Of a stretch of DNA of 64,000 bases, positions 12,188-24,239 are shown one piece after another. How positions within the stretch are numbered: position 1 is the stretch's first letter; each line of letters begins with the position of its first letter. The stretch comes from Gibbula magus. Lineage: Eukaryota > Mollusca > Gastropoda > Trochida > Trochidae. The stretch is taken from assembly GCA_936450465.1 (NCBI GenBank), contig OW388302.1, positions 11,929,530 to 11,993,529 of the forward strand. Direction: 5' to 3'. The notes beneath the pieces were generated by a model that saw only the letters and a program-made list of their open reading frames with translations, had not been told where the DNA came from and ran no database searches. Made by a program: the position numbers and the translations under genes.

Positions 12188-12905
12188 TTAAATCAACAAT
12201 GGCCTTTGGGCTTTATTAAAGTAGTGATTGGACAACAGTAATACAAATTGGTAAAAGGAGGAAAGCCAAATGCCTTTATTGTAGATACAAGAACAGTTGA
12301 TTGGATGAGAAATGCAGAAGACATGGTGATTTAGAGTATTAGGAGAGGCCAGTGATTGTGGCTGGGGTTTGAAGTGGTTGGGCGGTGAATGGTTCTGATA
12401 GGTGTAGACTCCTCGGATATAATCGGACAAGAGAGAATGGATGGTAGGGTGGGTGATCCTCGGATTTGCCTCCGACAGAAGATAGATGAATCCCAAAGTA
12501 CATGTTAGGTGGATGCTTTGGGGTTGTTGCAGGTTGTTCCCTTGTAAAGTCAATCACTTATTGGAGTTTTCTTTGGCGCCAGTTGTTATTTGTTGACAAG
12601 ACTGTGGTAGCCTCCCAATCTATAGTGTGATACTTGTTCAGATTCCTGGTCAAGTGTGTTGACATACGCTTTGTGTTCCTTGATCCTTGTGTTGATAGGC
12701 TGCAGCATTTCTCTGATGTACTCTTGTCCACAGTGGCATGGAATTTTGAAGTGCTGGTTCCTCTGCTGTTGAGCTGATTGAGGATCTTGCACATGGAATA
12801 TAACATCAATGCTTACTTTGTTCTTGACGAGGCGGGCGATCTTGTAGCTGAGATAGCCGATGTATTTAGGGAATTGTTACTCGAATTTCTCGGTTAAGGC
12901 TTGTG
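12188..12905 (-). pseudogene. Penelope-like retroelement, GIY-YIG endonuclease remnant
   Basis: Read on the minus strand from about 12905, the frame shows FPKYIGYLSYKIARLVKN, then a short linker, then KIPCHCGQEYIREM and INTRIKEHKAYV. This order (linker helix before the endonuclease, IPCxCGxxYIG-like core, then RxKEH) is the C-terminal GIY-YIG domain of Penelope-like elements. The glycine of the YIG motif is replaced by Arg. There is an in-frame stop just upstream of FPKY and another after HSLVNK near 12588. The part down to 12188 is 3' flank of the element with no clear domain. The upstream RT domain is displaced to 20.09-20.5 kb by inserted DNA. The copy is dead. Confidence 0.75.
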
Positions 12906-13004
12906 GGTGGTGTTGTCTTGAGATGGGATAGTTCTCTGGGCTATCCCAACTGTGGATAAATCTCAAGTTGGGATATCCCATCTTAAGAAAACTTATTTGG
13001 GTGA

Positions 13005-13550
13005 AAAAAAATGACTTTGATGAAAAAAATGACTTTGATGAAAAAAATTACTTTGATGAAAAAAATGACTGATGAAAAAAATGACTTTGATGAAAAAATC
13101 GACTTTGATGAAAAAGGTGATTTTGATGAAAAACCGACTTTGATGAAAAAACCGACATTGATGAAAAAAACTGATTTTGATGAGAAAACTGATTTTGATG
13201 AGAAAACTGATTTTGATGAAAAAACTGATTTTGATGAAAAAAATGACTTTGATGAAAAATGACTTTGATGAAAAATCAGATTTTGATGGGAAAAACCCGA
13301 CTTTGATGAAAAAAACGATTTTGATGAAAAAAAATTACTTTGATTTAAAAAAAAATTAATTTCATGAAAAGAATTAATTTGATGGGATAAGATGAATTGA
13401 TGAACAAAAATCATTTAAATGACAAAACGACTTTGATGAAAAAACATGCTGTGATAAAAAAAAAAACTATGATGAAAAAACTGACTGATGAAAAAAACAA
13501 CTATGATGAGAAAAACATATATGATGAAAAAAACAAGTTCTTAGATGCTA
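13005..13550 (+). repeat. 15-16-bp minisatellite, left foldback arm
   Basis: About 30 degenerate units close to TTTTGATGAAAAAAC/GACTTTGATGAAAAA. The FDEK-type and reverse-strand open frames over it are by-products. Confidence 0.9.
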
Positions 13551-14165
13551 AAACACCTACTTTTAACATTACACTATTAAAATAAATGAAGTTTGATACC
13601 GCCTAGTCTAAAGTTCAGTTATCCCAACTATGGATAGATCCCATAAACACACAGCTTAGCAAAGACATTATTTTTCTTAAATACATAAACCATTATCATA
13701 AATTAAGTGCTTAGATGTTAAAATACCTACTTTTACATTACACTATTAAAATAAATGAAGTTTGATACCGCCTAGTCTAAAGTTCAGTTATCCCAACTAT
13801 GGATAGATCCCAGAAACACACATCTTAGAATGGAAATGCTATTAAAGACATTACTTTTGTTTAATACATAATCTATTATCATAAATGAAGTGCTTACATG
13901 TTAAAACACCTACTTTTAACATTACACTAATAAAATAAATACAGTTTGATACCGGCTAGTCTAAAGTTTAGCTATCCCAACTAGTGATAGATCCCAGAAA
14001 CACACAGCTTAGCATGGAAATGCTATTAAAGACATTTTTTTTCTTAAATACATAAACTATTATCATAAATGAAGTGCTTACATGTTAAAACACCTACTTT
14101 TAACATTACACTAATAAAATAATACTGGCTAGTCTAAAGTTTAGCTATCCCAACTATGGATAAAC
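13551..14165 (+). repeat. 169-184-bp satellite, about 3.5-4 copies, left arm
   Basis: GTCTAAAGTT recurs at 13606, 13775, 13959 and 14132 (spacings 169, 184 and 173). Each unit ends with CTATCCCAACTATGGATAGA or a variant, and shares AAAACACCTACTTTTAACAT and AATAAATGAAGTTTGATACC. Confidence 0.85.
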
Positions 14166-16412
14166 GAGTCGTTTCAATTTGAAACAAACATACTTGGGTA
14201 GTCAAGCACCGAGCAGAAAGCAATATGAGACACATAGCATGTGACAGATTTATATGCACTTGCGCCTATCGTAGAGAGTACTGCAGCTATGCAGATATAT
14301 TGATCTCGGTTATAACAATAATTAGGCAAAGCTATTGAAGCGTGAGTTACAGAGTTATTTAACACATCTTGTGCAATATGTAAGAGTAGTAAAAGTTATC
14401 TGACAGTGATATAATCATCTCATATAGAGATCCTGATATATGCAGTGTCCAAACAAAACAAAGAATGTGTTAGATAGCATGGGGACACTGGTTTACACAT
14501 TTTTATATTGCTGAAACATACATAATCTACATTATAGAAACGACGCCATGTTTACATGTTCTTACTAAAACACATAGTATATATCGATAGTATATAACGA
14601 CGTCAGATTAACATTTTATATCTAAACCTCTCAACATATATATATATAATAAACAGTACCAACATGATATCGTATTTATATTAGTTATATCAAATATTCG
14701 AATTATTATCAAAATCAAGGAGATTTAGTGATATTTACATCTTCTATGTCCCGGACTAAAGTGTAATGTATTTAACAGTTGGAATTTTGTTATCAAAAGA
14801 AGAACTTGGAATATGTTAGCCAGTATTAAAGACCCTGTCTTAACTGATTTTCTCTCTGGTAAATTTCATCTCACTTCTTGTTCATTATTTTACCCCTTTA
14901 AGTAATGTTCAGAAAATGCATTTGTTACACTTCCAAGCTATAAAACTGACTCAATGACGTCCATTGACATACCAAGGTGAAGTTTCACTGCGGGAACATG
15001 TTACAACCAGCTGGGTATAATATTTACGTCATTAAAACTGAAATACGTCCTGGTGGGTTTAGCTATTACCTTGTTGATATTTGTAATCTGTCAAACGTTT
15101 GATTAAATTTACAACATATAGCGGGAATATGAAAACCAGTCTCAAAGGGTTTGTTCAAATAAAATATTATATCGCTCCCCATACCCCGGATTTACACACA
15201 TGTTGGTTCTTTCATTTTCCCTGTTATAGAAACATGCAATGTTTCTCAGGCGTCAGCGCATCACTTTTATTTGTCACTTTTTATTGTCATTTAAAACAAT
15301 AAATTACGAATTTGCTGCATCATGTTTGCTAATCCAAAAATCTGTTCATGTACCAACTAAATGGTCTGCAGGAATGGATGTGCTTCTGTTTTGTATACTT
15401 CTAGCATTTCCAAGCTATATTCTGATAAAAAAAAAAACATAATGTATTTCTCACGCTGACGCATTCGGCTCCGAATGATAAAAATCGGTATCGAATCTAT
15501 GTTAGACTCACAACAAGTTAAAAACACAGTAGGTTTATCTCTTAATTAATATTCTAATAACTTGCTATTCTAATTCAAGTATGTCCCCGTTTCGTTCTTT
15601 CACAACAGACCACACAAGTAGTTAGAAGAACTTATAAATAAATACTGGGGCCCCATGATTATCAAGTTTGCAATTTATATATCCCATCATTCAAAGCCTT
15701 ATTGATAAGGAGATGAACATAGTTGCTAAGGGTGTGACGCTTGTCGAATTTTAAGTGATCTTTAAGTGTAATCAAGTATACAACAACAAATGTAAAAAAA
15801 CAAAATCTACATCAAGTCTAATCTTCCACAGCTTCTCAGCAACAAGTTTTCGGACTCTGTGAACTCCAGTTCTATTTTACTACTATTTTACGGAATATAA
15901 ACTATGCATAAAATTTATAGGTATTTGGTTGTAATAATGTGAAATATTGTCTTATCAAAAAGGGTCATTTAAATCTTATTACTTTAAATCTTTTATTTAA
16001 TTATATGAACATAAACGTTCATAAAAAGCAAACCTGTTCGGAATTTTTGCTACCAGTCTTGCAACAAGGGTGAACATTAACATGGATAAAATCACTCAGA
16101 AAACACTTTAAAGTTAATGAAAATAATTACCCTTGTAGTCGATATTTTATCAAGAAGCTATTTTGTAGTTATATTTAATATCTTTGACAGTCACAAACAA
16201 GGTACACAAGCTTGACCGGATCATATTCTCAATTGGAGACAGTAAAATGTGTACATGACACAACATGCAATACATTTATAGTTCCTCTAAATCAATGCTA
16301 CAACAAGCCAGAGTTCATACCTCTTATCAGTCACGAGAACAAACTGACATTGAGGCATGAATCATACCTGGTAAAGGCCATTACAAGCTTTACATGAAAT
16401 ACTAAGAATACC
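14166..16412. other. Central region of the foldback structure
   Basis: No transposase, RNA gene or other convincing coding sequence. The longest open frames are 60-67 codons, without family features. Confidence 0.4.
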
Positions 16413-16440
16413 CTGCAGACCCATTTTCGGGTGAAACGTC
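16413..16440 (+). ncRNA. Degenerate hammerhead-like motif
   Basis: CTGCAGA, then CCC-ATTTTC-GGG, then T-GAAAC-GTC. It differs from the core consensus CUGANGA at an invariant position (A to C), so it is probably an inactive relic of a Penelope-type end. Confidence 0.3.
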
Positions 16441-16547
16441 TCGCGATGGCTAGCTCATGAATATTCAGTGACCATAGAAATACCGAACGCTCCATAATGC
16501 GCCTTCATTCACTCCAGCGTTTGCAGGGTGTAGTTTTCACATGCTTT

Positions 16548-16661
16548 GAGGTGAGGTCAACTGGGGTTTAACGCCACTTTTTTTTCACTCATATCACGGC
16601 TGGTAGTGGTTGTTGCAGGAAGAAAGCTTGCAACGCCATGGTGGCTGTGTGTTGCGGTGAA
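16548..16661 (-). mobile_element. Truncated SINE, same family as 32725-33046
   Basis: Matches the tail half of the later SINE: GAGGTGAGGT, TGGGGTTTAACGCC, ATATCACGGCTG, GCAGGAAGAAAGC and TGCGGTGAAA. The tRNA-like head is missing. Confidence 0.75.
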
Positions 16662-16664
16662 ATG

Positions 16665-17870
16665 TTAAATGTGCATGTTTGAACATCTAAGCACTTCATG
16701 TATGATAATAGTTTATGTATTTAAGACAAATAATATCTTAAACAGCATTTCCATTCTAAACTGTGTGTTTCTGGGATCTATCCATAGTTGGGATAGCTAA
16801 ACCTTAGACTAGCTGGTATCACACTTCATTTATGTTTACATTCTAATTTTAAATGTGCATGTTTTAGCATCGAAGCACTTCATGTATGATAATAGTTTAT
16901 GTATTTAAGACAAATAATATCTTAAACAGCATTTCCATTCTAAACTGTGTGTTTCTGGGATATATCCTTAGTTAGGATAGCTAAACCTTAGACTAGCTGG
17001 TATCAAACTTCATTTATTTTAATAGTGTAATGTTAAAAGTGGGTGTTTTAACATCTTAACCCTTAATTTATGTTAATAGTTTATGTATTTAAAAACAATA
17101 ATGTCTTTAATAGCATTTCCATGCTAAACTGTGTGTTTCTGGAAACTATCCATAGTTTGGATAGCTAAACCTTAGACTAGCTGGTATCAAACTTCATTTA
17201 TTTTAATAGTAGAATGTTAAAAGTAGGTGTTTTAACATCTGAGCACTTCATTTATGTTAATAGTTGATGTATTTAAGAAAAATAATGCCTTTAATAGCAT
17301 CTCCATGCAAAACTGTGTGTTTCTGGGATCTATCCATAGTTGAGATAGCTAAACCATAGACTAGCCGGTATCAAACTTCATTTATGTTAATATTCTAATT
17401 TTAAATGTGCATGTTTTAACATCGAAGCACTTCATTCATGATAATGGTTTATGTATTTAAGAAACATAATGCCTTTAATAGCATTTCCATGCTGAACTGT
17501 GTGTTTCTGGGATATATCCTTAGTTGGGATAGCTAAAGCTTAGACTAGTTGGTGTCAAACTTCATTTATTTTAATAGTGTAATGTTAAATGTGCATGTTT
17601 TAACATCTAAGCACTTCATTTATGATAATCGTTTATGTATTTCTGTAAACGAATGTCTTTAATAGCGTTTTCATGTTAAACTGTGTGTGTTTGTGATCTA
17701 TCCACAGTTGGGTTTGCTTAACCTTAGACTAGCCGGCACTTAACTTCATTTATTCTAATAATGTAACATTGAAATAAGCTTAAATAGCTTCTTTATGATA
17801 ATCTTTTATGTAATCATTAAAAGCATGTTAACGTTGGTCGGTTGGGAATCTATCAACCGTTGGGATTGCT
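16665..17870 (-). repeat. 184-bp satellite, about 6.5 copies, right arm (inverted)
   Basis: CTTAGAC or a variant recurs at 16803, 16987, 17171, 17355, 17539 and 17723, exactly 184 bp apart. The unit is the reverse complement of the left-arm satellite (TCTATCCATAGTTGGGATAG, TGGTATCAAACTTCATTTAT). The last copy is diverged. Confidence 0.9.
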
Positions 17871-17893
17871 GAACAGTGCCCTAACCTCCTTAA

Positions 17894-18287
17894 ATGCGCT
17901 GTAGCACAGTTTTTGCAACAAACAAATTCTCAAATTGTCCTTTTCTTATTTAAGTTATACCATATATTGTTACGTCAGAGAGTAAACCATCTTATCACAC
18001 GACCCAATAAACCATATCAATAGAAAATGGTTATATACACTTGAAGAAATAATGCGACCTATAAATCGACAGTGGTATGGAACTCGTCAATGTGAGAGGG
18101 AGAGTTGTAGGTTTGATGCTAATTTGAGAGTTAGACAGCAAGATGAATGACCATTCCATCATGGCCACTCGAAAGGAAATGGACTCGCATGGCTTAACCA
18201 AACCATGTACATTCGTTTTATCTTACCATTTATTTACCTTTTTGTGAGGTCAATTTATTTCAGTCAGAATTGCGTGCTACAGCGCCA
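17894..18287. mobile_element. TTAA-flanked MITE, family 2, copy B
   Basis: TTAA at 17890-17893 and 18288-18291 brackets 394 bp ending ATGCGCTGTAGCACAG and CGTGCTACAGCGCCA. It sits inside the right foldback arm and is therefore younger than that arm. Confidence 0.85.
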
Positions 18288-18779
18288 TTAAGTATTGGAA
18301 TGTAATGGTAGAAGATGTTTTCATCACTTGTAAATACTCGATTTATCAACATCTATGTTGTAAATATGAAATGGGCTTAATGTCTGTAATAAAACTGTTT
18401 TGCCCAAATTGATTTAGTCTTTCCATATTTGGGGTGTCTAAACTCTAAGTAGTAGTTATTGGAAGCATTTAAAGTGAATTATATTATAAGCATTATTGGT
18501 GAAACAATTGTGTGTTCAAATTTAAGAAAAACAAGCCAATTCCAACAAAGAACAAATAAGACTCTCCTCTGCCACTATCTTTGGTTTCATTTTCTTTATA
18601 AAAGTATTTTTATCAAAATTAATTTATGTTATTAAGTTATTTTAAGCATTGAATTTTATCCTTTTCCCCTTTAAAGATATATTTTGCCCATTTTTTAAAT
18701 GATCCTTTGTACCACCATTGTATTTCGAAGTGTATTCTAAGTCTTTTTCTTCATAATTATATTCATTTATTATCAAATT
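18288..18779. other. Unassigned stretch inside the right foldback arm
   Basis: No counterpart seen in the left arm; AT-rich, no gene. Confidence 0.35.
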
Positions 18780-19030
18780 CAATTGTCAATGTCGTTTTGT
18801 CATTTAAGTAATTTGTTTCATCAAAGTCATTTTATTCCATCAAATTTATTCTTTTCATAAAAATTCTTTTTTTTATTTGTTTTTTTTTCATCAAAATCAA
18901 TGGATTCATCAAAAGTAATTTTTTCATCAAAAGTAATTTTTTAATCAAAGTCTGTTTTTTCATCAAAGTCATTTTTTTTTCATCAAAATCAGTTTTTACA
19001 TCAAAATACATTTTTTCATCAAACTCATTT
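18780..19030 (-). repeat. 15-16-bp minisatellite, right foldback arm (inverted)
   Basis: TTTTTTCATCAAAATCA-type units are the reverse complement of those at 13.0-13.5 kb. The non-repetitive piece GTCGTTTTGTCATTTAA...CATCAAATTTATTCTTTTCAT matches 13360-13440 in inverted sense, so the arms are homologous and not just similar simple repeats. Confidence 0.85.
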
Positions 19031-19125
19031 CTTTCTAAAAAAGTTCTGCCAAAAGTTATCCCAACTTGAGATAGCGATTTATCCACAGTTGTGATAGCCC
19101 TGAGAGCTATCCCATCTTAAAGAGG

Positions 19126-20059
19126 TTCCCAACAATAATCAAAATAAATGAAAAATTCAAAAAGAAAAAGTTCGTGTCAAGGACCTTTTTTTTCTTCAAA
19201 ATGATGTTTTCTTGTGGTAATGTCGCAAAAAATGGCAAACTTGTTTTATTTTGTTAAAGTCACTTTTTCAAAAATAATGGTAATCATTCAGAGCTATATT
19301 GTTGTTTTCTTTCTTAAATGGAATGTTATTAGAATAGAAAAGTGATTTCTGCAATTTGTATGTTGCTTTTTCTTCATTAATCTTATATGATAATATACAA
19401 TGTCATCAATGGATTCTGCAGATATAACTTCAAAGGTCCTGTTCAAGAATAAAAATAAATGAAAAATAATTCAAACATGATAAAACTTGTGGGAAACTTA
19501 CTGCTGAAAAATAATAGAAAATAAAAAATATATGTCACGGACCTATTTTCTGAGTAATTTGATGTTGAAGTTGAATATTTATGAAAAATATTGGCAAAGG
19601 GAGATAACTCTTCAATGGAAAATTGAATTTTTTTATTACATAATTCATTTATATAAGGTTGTATAGCAGATAATCTTTTAACCATAAAATATAAACTATG
19701 TCACACAACCATACTACCATTACCTTTCTTTATAAGTATCCAAAGGTAATTTGATTTTTAAGGTTTCTCACAACACATGAACAGTTATGTCAAAGGGAGA
19801 TAACTCTCCACTGGAAAATTGAAATTTTTATGACATAATTCATGTATATATGGTTGTAGGGCAAATAATTTGTTTGCCATAAAACTTAAACTATTTCGCA
19901 CAACCATAATACCACTACTTTTCTTTATTAGTTTCCAAAAGTAATTTGATTTTTAATGTTTCTCACAACACACTGTTAATGAAAAATGTTCCTAAGCTAT
20001 TAACTCCTGAGAGCGAAAATCTGACAATTGGAGATGTGCGTGGGCAATTGTTTCGAACC
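19126..20059. repeat. Spacer with a ~196-bp direct duplication
   Basis: CAAAGGGAGATAACTC starts at 19595 and again at 19791. The copies share GGAAAATTGAA, CATAATTCAT, CACAACCATA and AGGTAATTTGATTTTTAA or variants. A further foldback-terminal block (TTTAAGATGGGATAG...ATAGTTGGGATA) ends at 20091, against the RT remnant. Confidence 0.7.
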
Positions 20060-20089
20060 CCTTTAAGATGGGATAGATCCATAGTTGGG

Positions 20090-20500
20090 ATACATCAGGT
20101 GGTAGGGTGAGTGTTTTCATGGTGGTATTGATGACTAGGCTTGCTGGATATCCATTGAGTGGGGTAAATGTGTCCTTACGATGTTTTGGTTTTCTATTGA
20201 GGACATCAGGTTGACAGATGGATTTTATCACGTCTTGTGAGTGTGGCTATGCTTGATTAGTGGATGTTAACATAAACTGTATTGAGTGTACTGGTCAGTG
20301 TGTGTGTTGGCGTGCAATAGACATATATTCTCAGTCCATGCCCAGTAGTTTGCAAGGAGACTTATGAGAAGGGGAGATGGTGGTTAGTTTCTGTTTCCAT
20401 GGTCAACCTGATTCTTGGATGCTTGGCGTTGAGATGTTGTAGGAGATGATTGCTATGGTGGAGAAGGTGTCATCAACCTTGTGGAACCAATAAAGGAGCC
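20090..20500 (-). pseudogene. Penelope-like retroelement, reverse transcriptase remnant
   Basis: Minus-strand translation, allowing frame changes, gives FHKVDDTFSTI (VDD at 20469-20477), then LQHLNAKHPRIRLTMETE, HHLPF, a piece matching the VYRKPTH region (VYCTPTHT), and LNGYPASLVINTTMKTL (NGYP at 20145-20156). This is the order of the palm to thumb end of Penelope-like RTs, in which the catalytic box is xVDDTF and the end carries NGYP. It contains stops and frameshifts. The first part of the RT is not visible above 20.5 kb. Same strand and correct order with the endonuclease remnant at 12.6-12.9 kb, so both were probably one element. Confidence 0.7.
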
Positions 20501-21370
20501 CATTGGAAGTCAGTGGATCTTGTCAGTGAAGATAAACTAGAAGTAGCTGAAGGTTAACATCATCCACTCACCATCTTTTGCCAACGGTGCTGCACAAATT
20601 ATACCCTTTGGACATTAATTTATACTTGAAATCAACGTGATATCTCGAATCTGCAGCGATGTAAATCACCAATTGCTCCGTTGATTCGAAAGACAGTACA
20701 GTGTTCTTTCAAATGAAACACAGTACTGTCCGTACAACTGCACAATTTCTTTGGAGAAGCCGAGCAACAGTTTTTGTTTGTTGTTTTCGTTGTTTCTGTT
20801 ATCCTTGTCTTTGCGGTTTTGTGTTTGTGTATAAAATATTCATATAACCTATGAAATAACAATGTGTTTGATGTTCCTGACTCAAAAATATGTTGCAACG
20901 TCTCGCCTACACCATTAGTGTTATCTGAATAAGGGTTTGAATATGTGCACGCCCACATTTTTTAATGTCACCTTTCAGGTCATTGCAAGTATACGTTTAA
21001 CGTTTAAGAAACATTCTAGCTTTTTCTTCTAGGGAGACTACTCTTGTCAGCCAATAACTTAACTTTCAAATTGCCCAATTTCAGTGCCCGCTTCATGTTC
21101 GAATCTTGGATAAAAACTTTGAAATTGACTATTTCCTGTTTTTGTCTTTTGCAATTTAACTCTTTGTGATAAATGTGTTGCTTGGTGAATAACAAAAAAT
21201 TCATTTCAATACAAAATAAAAATGGTAAATTGTGTTTTTAAAAAACCCATAACATAGTCAAAAATCACCATTTTCTCACCACAAGAACGGATATTGTTAA
21301 ACGAAGGCCTATTTCAGAATTTGGCAAAAGTTAACAAATATAAACACTAGCTGAAACTGTATCACAATTT
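20501..21370. other. Unassigned sequence with one hairpin
   Basis: At about 20690-20730 GACAGTACAGTGTT and AACACAGTACTGTC form a 14-bp stem with one mismatch. The 108-codon minus frame over it (20632-20958) has no recognised domain. Confidence 0.35.
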
Positions 21371-21766
21371 GTTTACACCATTAAATCTAATTTTACTGTA
21401 TAGAATACCAAATTTGCTCAGAAACCTCGTTTATCCAGACACATTATCAACATTTTCGCCTTTCGTTTTTTTTTAAAATGTATACTATTTTTTTATAATA
21501 CTAATAGACATTCCAACAATTGATATATACCTGTTTTAATTTTATTTCATTGTGGTGAACACTAAAATATACTTACGTGATGTGTCTGGATAACTGAAAT
21601 CACGAGTGTACCCTATCTAATTAGAACATTACTTATTCAAAATGCTCAATGATGACAAAGTGTCATCATTCAGTTTCCTTTAGTATATACCCACAAGGTT
21701 CAAAAACATTTTCTATGGACGCACTTTCCCACCTAGGCTGAAAGTCGGGGTTTGGCTGCCGGATTA
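21371..21766 (-). repeat. Dispersed repeat, copy 2 (inverted relative to 9519-9915)
   Basis: Carries the reverse complement of the landmarks listed for the first copy: TTACACCATTAAATC, TTATCCAGACACATTATC, CGCCTTTCGTTTTTTTTT, GTGTCTGGATAACTGAAATC, the AATGATGACA-AAG-TGTCATCATT hairpin and TTTTCTATGGACGCACTTTC. Confidence 0.75.
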
Positions 21767-23935
21767 ATACACATGAGTTCAGGGCCATGATTCTATGGAG
21801 AATAAGTGGGAAATATTTTTTTTTAAATCGTGCGGTTAGTGACCTTTATTTTGGGTCCCTGAGTCACCAAATCTACGTACGGATGCATATACATGTTTAA
21901 CAAAACCTTCAGTCACAATACACGGTTCGGGAAACGTGAGAAGTATGGTTATCTATAACGTTGTATTACTGACAATAGCTGATGTACATGTATGTGCAAG
22001 ATACCACCCCCCCCCCCCCCCCCCCCTAAAAAGTGCATAAAATGGCATTGACTTTAATAATTATGGGCTGTTGTTGCTCTCCGAAGCAAGACGAAACACC
22101 TGAATTATAACAAACGGACGTTATACAATGTGGACTTAAATCCATGCAAACAGTGATCACATATTACAATAATGCTTTAATTCGTTTTATCTTGTACTCA
22201 GGAATGATGTTAAAAGATACCGGTACTATGAATATATATAACTGAATACTTTTGAACAGCACTATAAAATAGCAACAATTTATATAAGAAACAACTATAA
22301 TTATTTAGTCTTTTATTAAAAACAAGCATAAACAGCAAATTCGACAGTAGAATAATTCACATAGAAGCATCTCAACTTCTATATGGTTTAATTTGGCAGT
22401 ATGTTATACCAATGAAAACCGCGTTCGAGACAGTTAAGTTTGTAATGCAAAGGTGTAAATGTAAATTAAGCTATCTCGAATTGATTTCTGACAGCAACAG
22501 TTTTAAGTTTGAATGCAAGTGAATATCGATGGTGACTGCATGTTTATCTGTCCGTGTAGTCAGTGAGTGTGAGGTCACCATGACCTACCTGTACCAAACA
22601 TTTACAATTATACTGAAGCTGCTCATTTGTAGATCACTATATAAATGATATACTGTATGTACTCAAAACCAACAACTTATCGTTAATCACAGGCTTCATT
22701 TCTTTCATTTAAAAAATAATGATGTACAGATATATATATTTGTGATAAAAGTCAGCAGTCCTTTTCATCAATAAAAACATGGTTAGGTCGGTTTGGTTTA
22801 AAAGCACGGGTGTATATGTAAAACTTTTTGCAGCATTCTAGTTCGCCTGTCCGCTAAAAGTCATTAAGCCAGGATTCACATTGGACAAAAGGTCAAATAC
22901 ATTTAAACAAATATATTTTAGATATATGTATAACTCAGCTAAGAAGTACTGAGTTCTAAAATTAGTATTGTTCTGTCGACCTGTTATCTCGATTGAAAGG
23001 CTGTCTGTTTTACTTTGAACTCATTTAAATCCAGTTCTTCCTAAACCATTCACAAGTGGAATATCAAACCTAAACAGCTACCGTTGTGACTGTTAGGTTC
23101 CATGTCCGTGTAGTTAGCGAGTGTGCGTAATGAGATTAATCCCAGGCCACCGCGAACTATGAGAATATTCACAATAAACATGAATCAGCATTTTTCAAAT
23201 ATATGTATATATTTACCAGCCAAAAAAGGTGTCGCACCCCCTAAATTCATAATAAAATGTGATGCTGAGGCAATGTTGGGATTATTGTATTGAATTGAAC
23301 ACTATATACATTAAGATATGCCTAGGATAGATAATGAGTAATTTCTTCAAATAAAAGATATTCATATTTTTTTTTTAAATACCACTGAATTTGCAATGGA
23401 ACTGTTTTTACCCGAAACTACGCGATAAACATTAGGTTTCAGAGGACGACAACATAAATGTTGTTACAACAATACGTACCGAATATCGCCAATTAGTAAC
23501 TTTGATAATAAACAAATTTCTTTGTCAAACAATTATATTAGCGTATATGCTATATCATTTTAGCATATCTGATATCTTAAAACCATCGTATCATTATGAA
23601 TCATAAAAATGTTTAATTTAAATTGTTAACAATAATATTGAGTATATTCATATCATTCTGAGACCCACACAACGAATGAGTATGATCAAACCACACACAC
23701 GTTATAACCCTGGTGGTAGGACCAGTATCGTTCCTTTTCCATTCTCAACTCTATGCGAGAATGAAACCGAGCTGACAAATAACAAGCTTTTCATAACTGT
23801 ATCTTCAAATTACATGTTGTGTAAATCAACTGAGGGTGATGTTTTAATTTCCTTATTCAATTCCTTGTTTAATCAGTAACAATAAGTCGTTGTTTTATTT
23901 TCACTTTTGGTTTCAATTTTATGTTTGCAATCCTA
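21767..23935. other. Unassigned sequence with a poly-C run
   Basis: A run of 20 C occupies 22007-22026. No other gene or repeat is supported. Confidence 0.4.
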
Positions 23936-23984
23936 CGGAAGCGTATTAGTGTCATGGTGAAAACAAAATCTGTCAAACTATCTC

Positions 23985-24065
23985 CTAAGTAGGACTTAGT
24001 ATCTCCTACGTAGGACTTAGTATTTCCTACGTAGGAGATAGTATCTCATACGTAGGATATAGCAT
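23985..24065. repeat. Tandem palindromes CCTACGTAGGA in the left arm
   Basis: CTCCTAAGTAGGACTTAGTA, CTCCTACGTAGGACTTAGTA, TTCCTACGTAGGAGATAGTA and CTCATACGTAGGATATAG follow each other at ~20-bp spacing. Related CTACGTAGGAGATAATA units lie at 25835-25875 in the right arm. Confidence 0.85.
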
Positions 24066-24239
24066 GATGAAGCACTGATCACTTGTTTCATACTTATCCA
24101 CGAGTTGTGGAGACACCTATAAAGTATTATTCACTTGAAATGTTATGGAGGGAATATTGTCTTTCCGTTTCTGCTCCTTTAGTGTCCATTTCGTTAGTGA
24201 TAGTTTGCGAATATACTGTTACAGTTAGTTTCAAATAAT

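Larger units (their letters stand above)
12917..19125. mobile_element. Foldback-like element with long composite inverted arms
   Basis: From outside inward both arms carry the same elements in mirror order. First comes a ~60-bp terminal block (TGAGATGGGATAG, TATCCCAACTGTGGATAAATC, CAAGTTGGGATA). Next is a (GATTTTGATGAAAAA)n array that includes a matching unique stretch with TTAATTTGATGGGATAAGAT-like and GTCATTTAA sequences. Innermost is a 184-bp satellite. Left arm 12917-14165; right arm 16665-19125. The right arm is longer and interrupted by a MITE. The ~2.5-kb centre has no transposase, so it would be non-autonomous. An alternative is two separate satellite-bearing copies in opposite orientation. 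It lies between the two halves of one Penelope-like element. Confidence 0.65.

Noticed and set aside
13011..13585. FDEK-repeat peptides on the + strand and the FFSSKS-type frame on the minus strand
   Set aside because: Translations of a simple 15-16-bp repeat; an inverted copy lies at 18.8-19.0 kb.
20632..20958. 108-codon minus frame as a small gene
   Set aside because: No recognisable domain; it includes a 14-bp hairpin and lies beside retroelement debris, so support is too weak.
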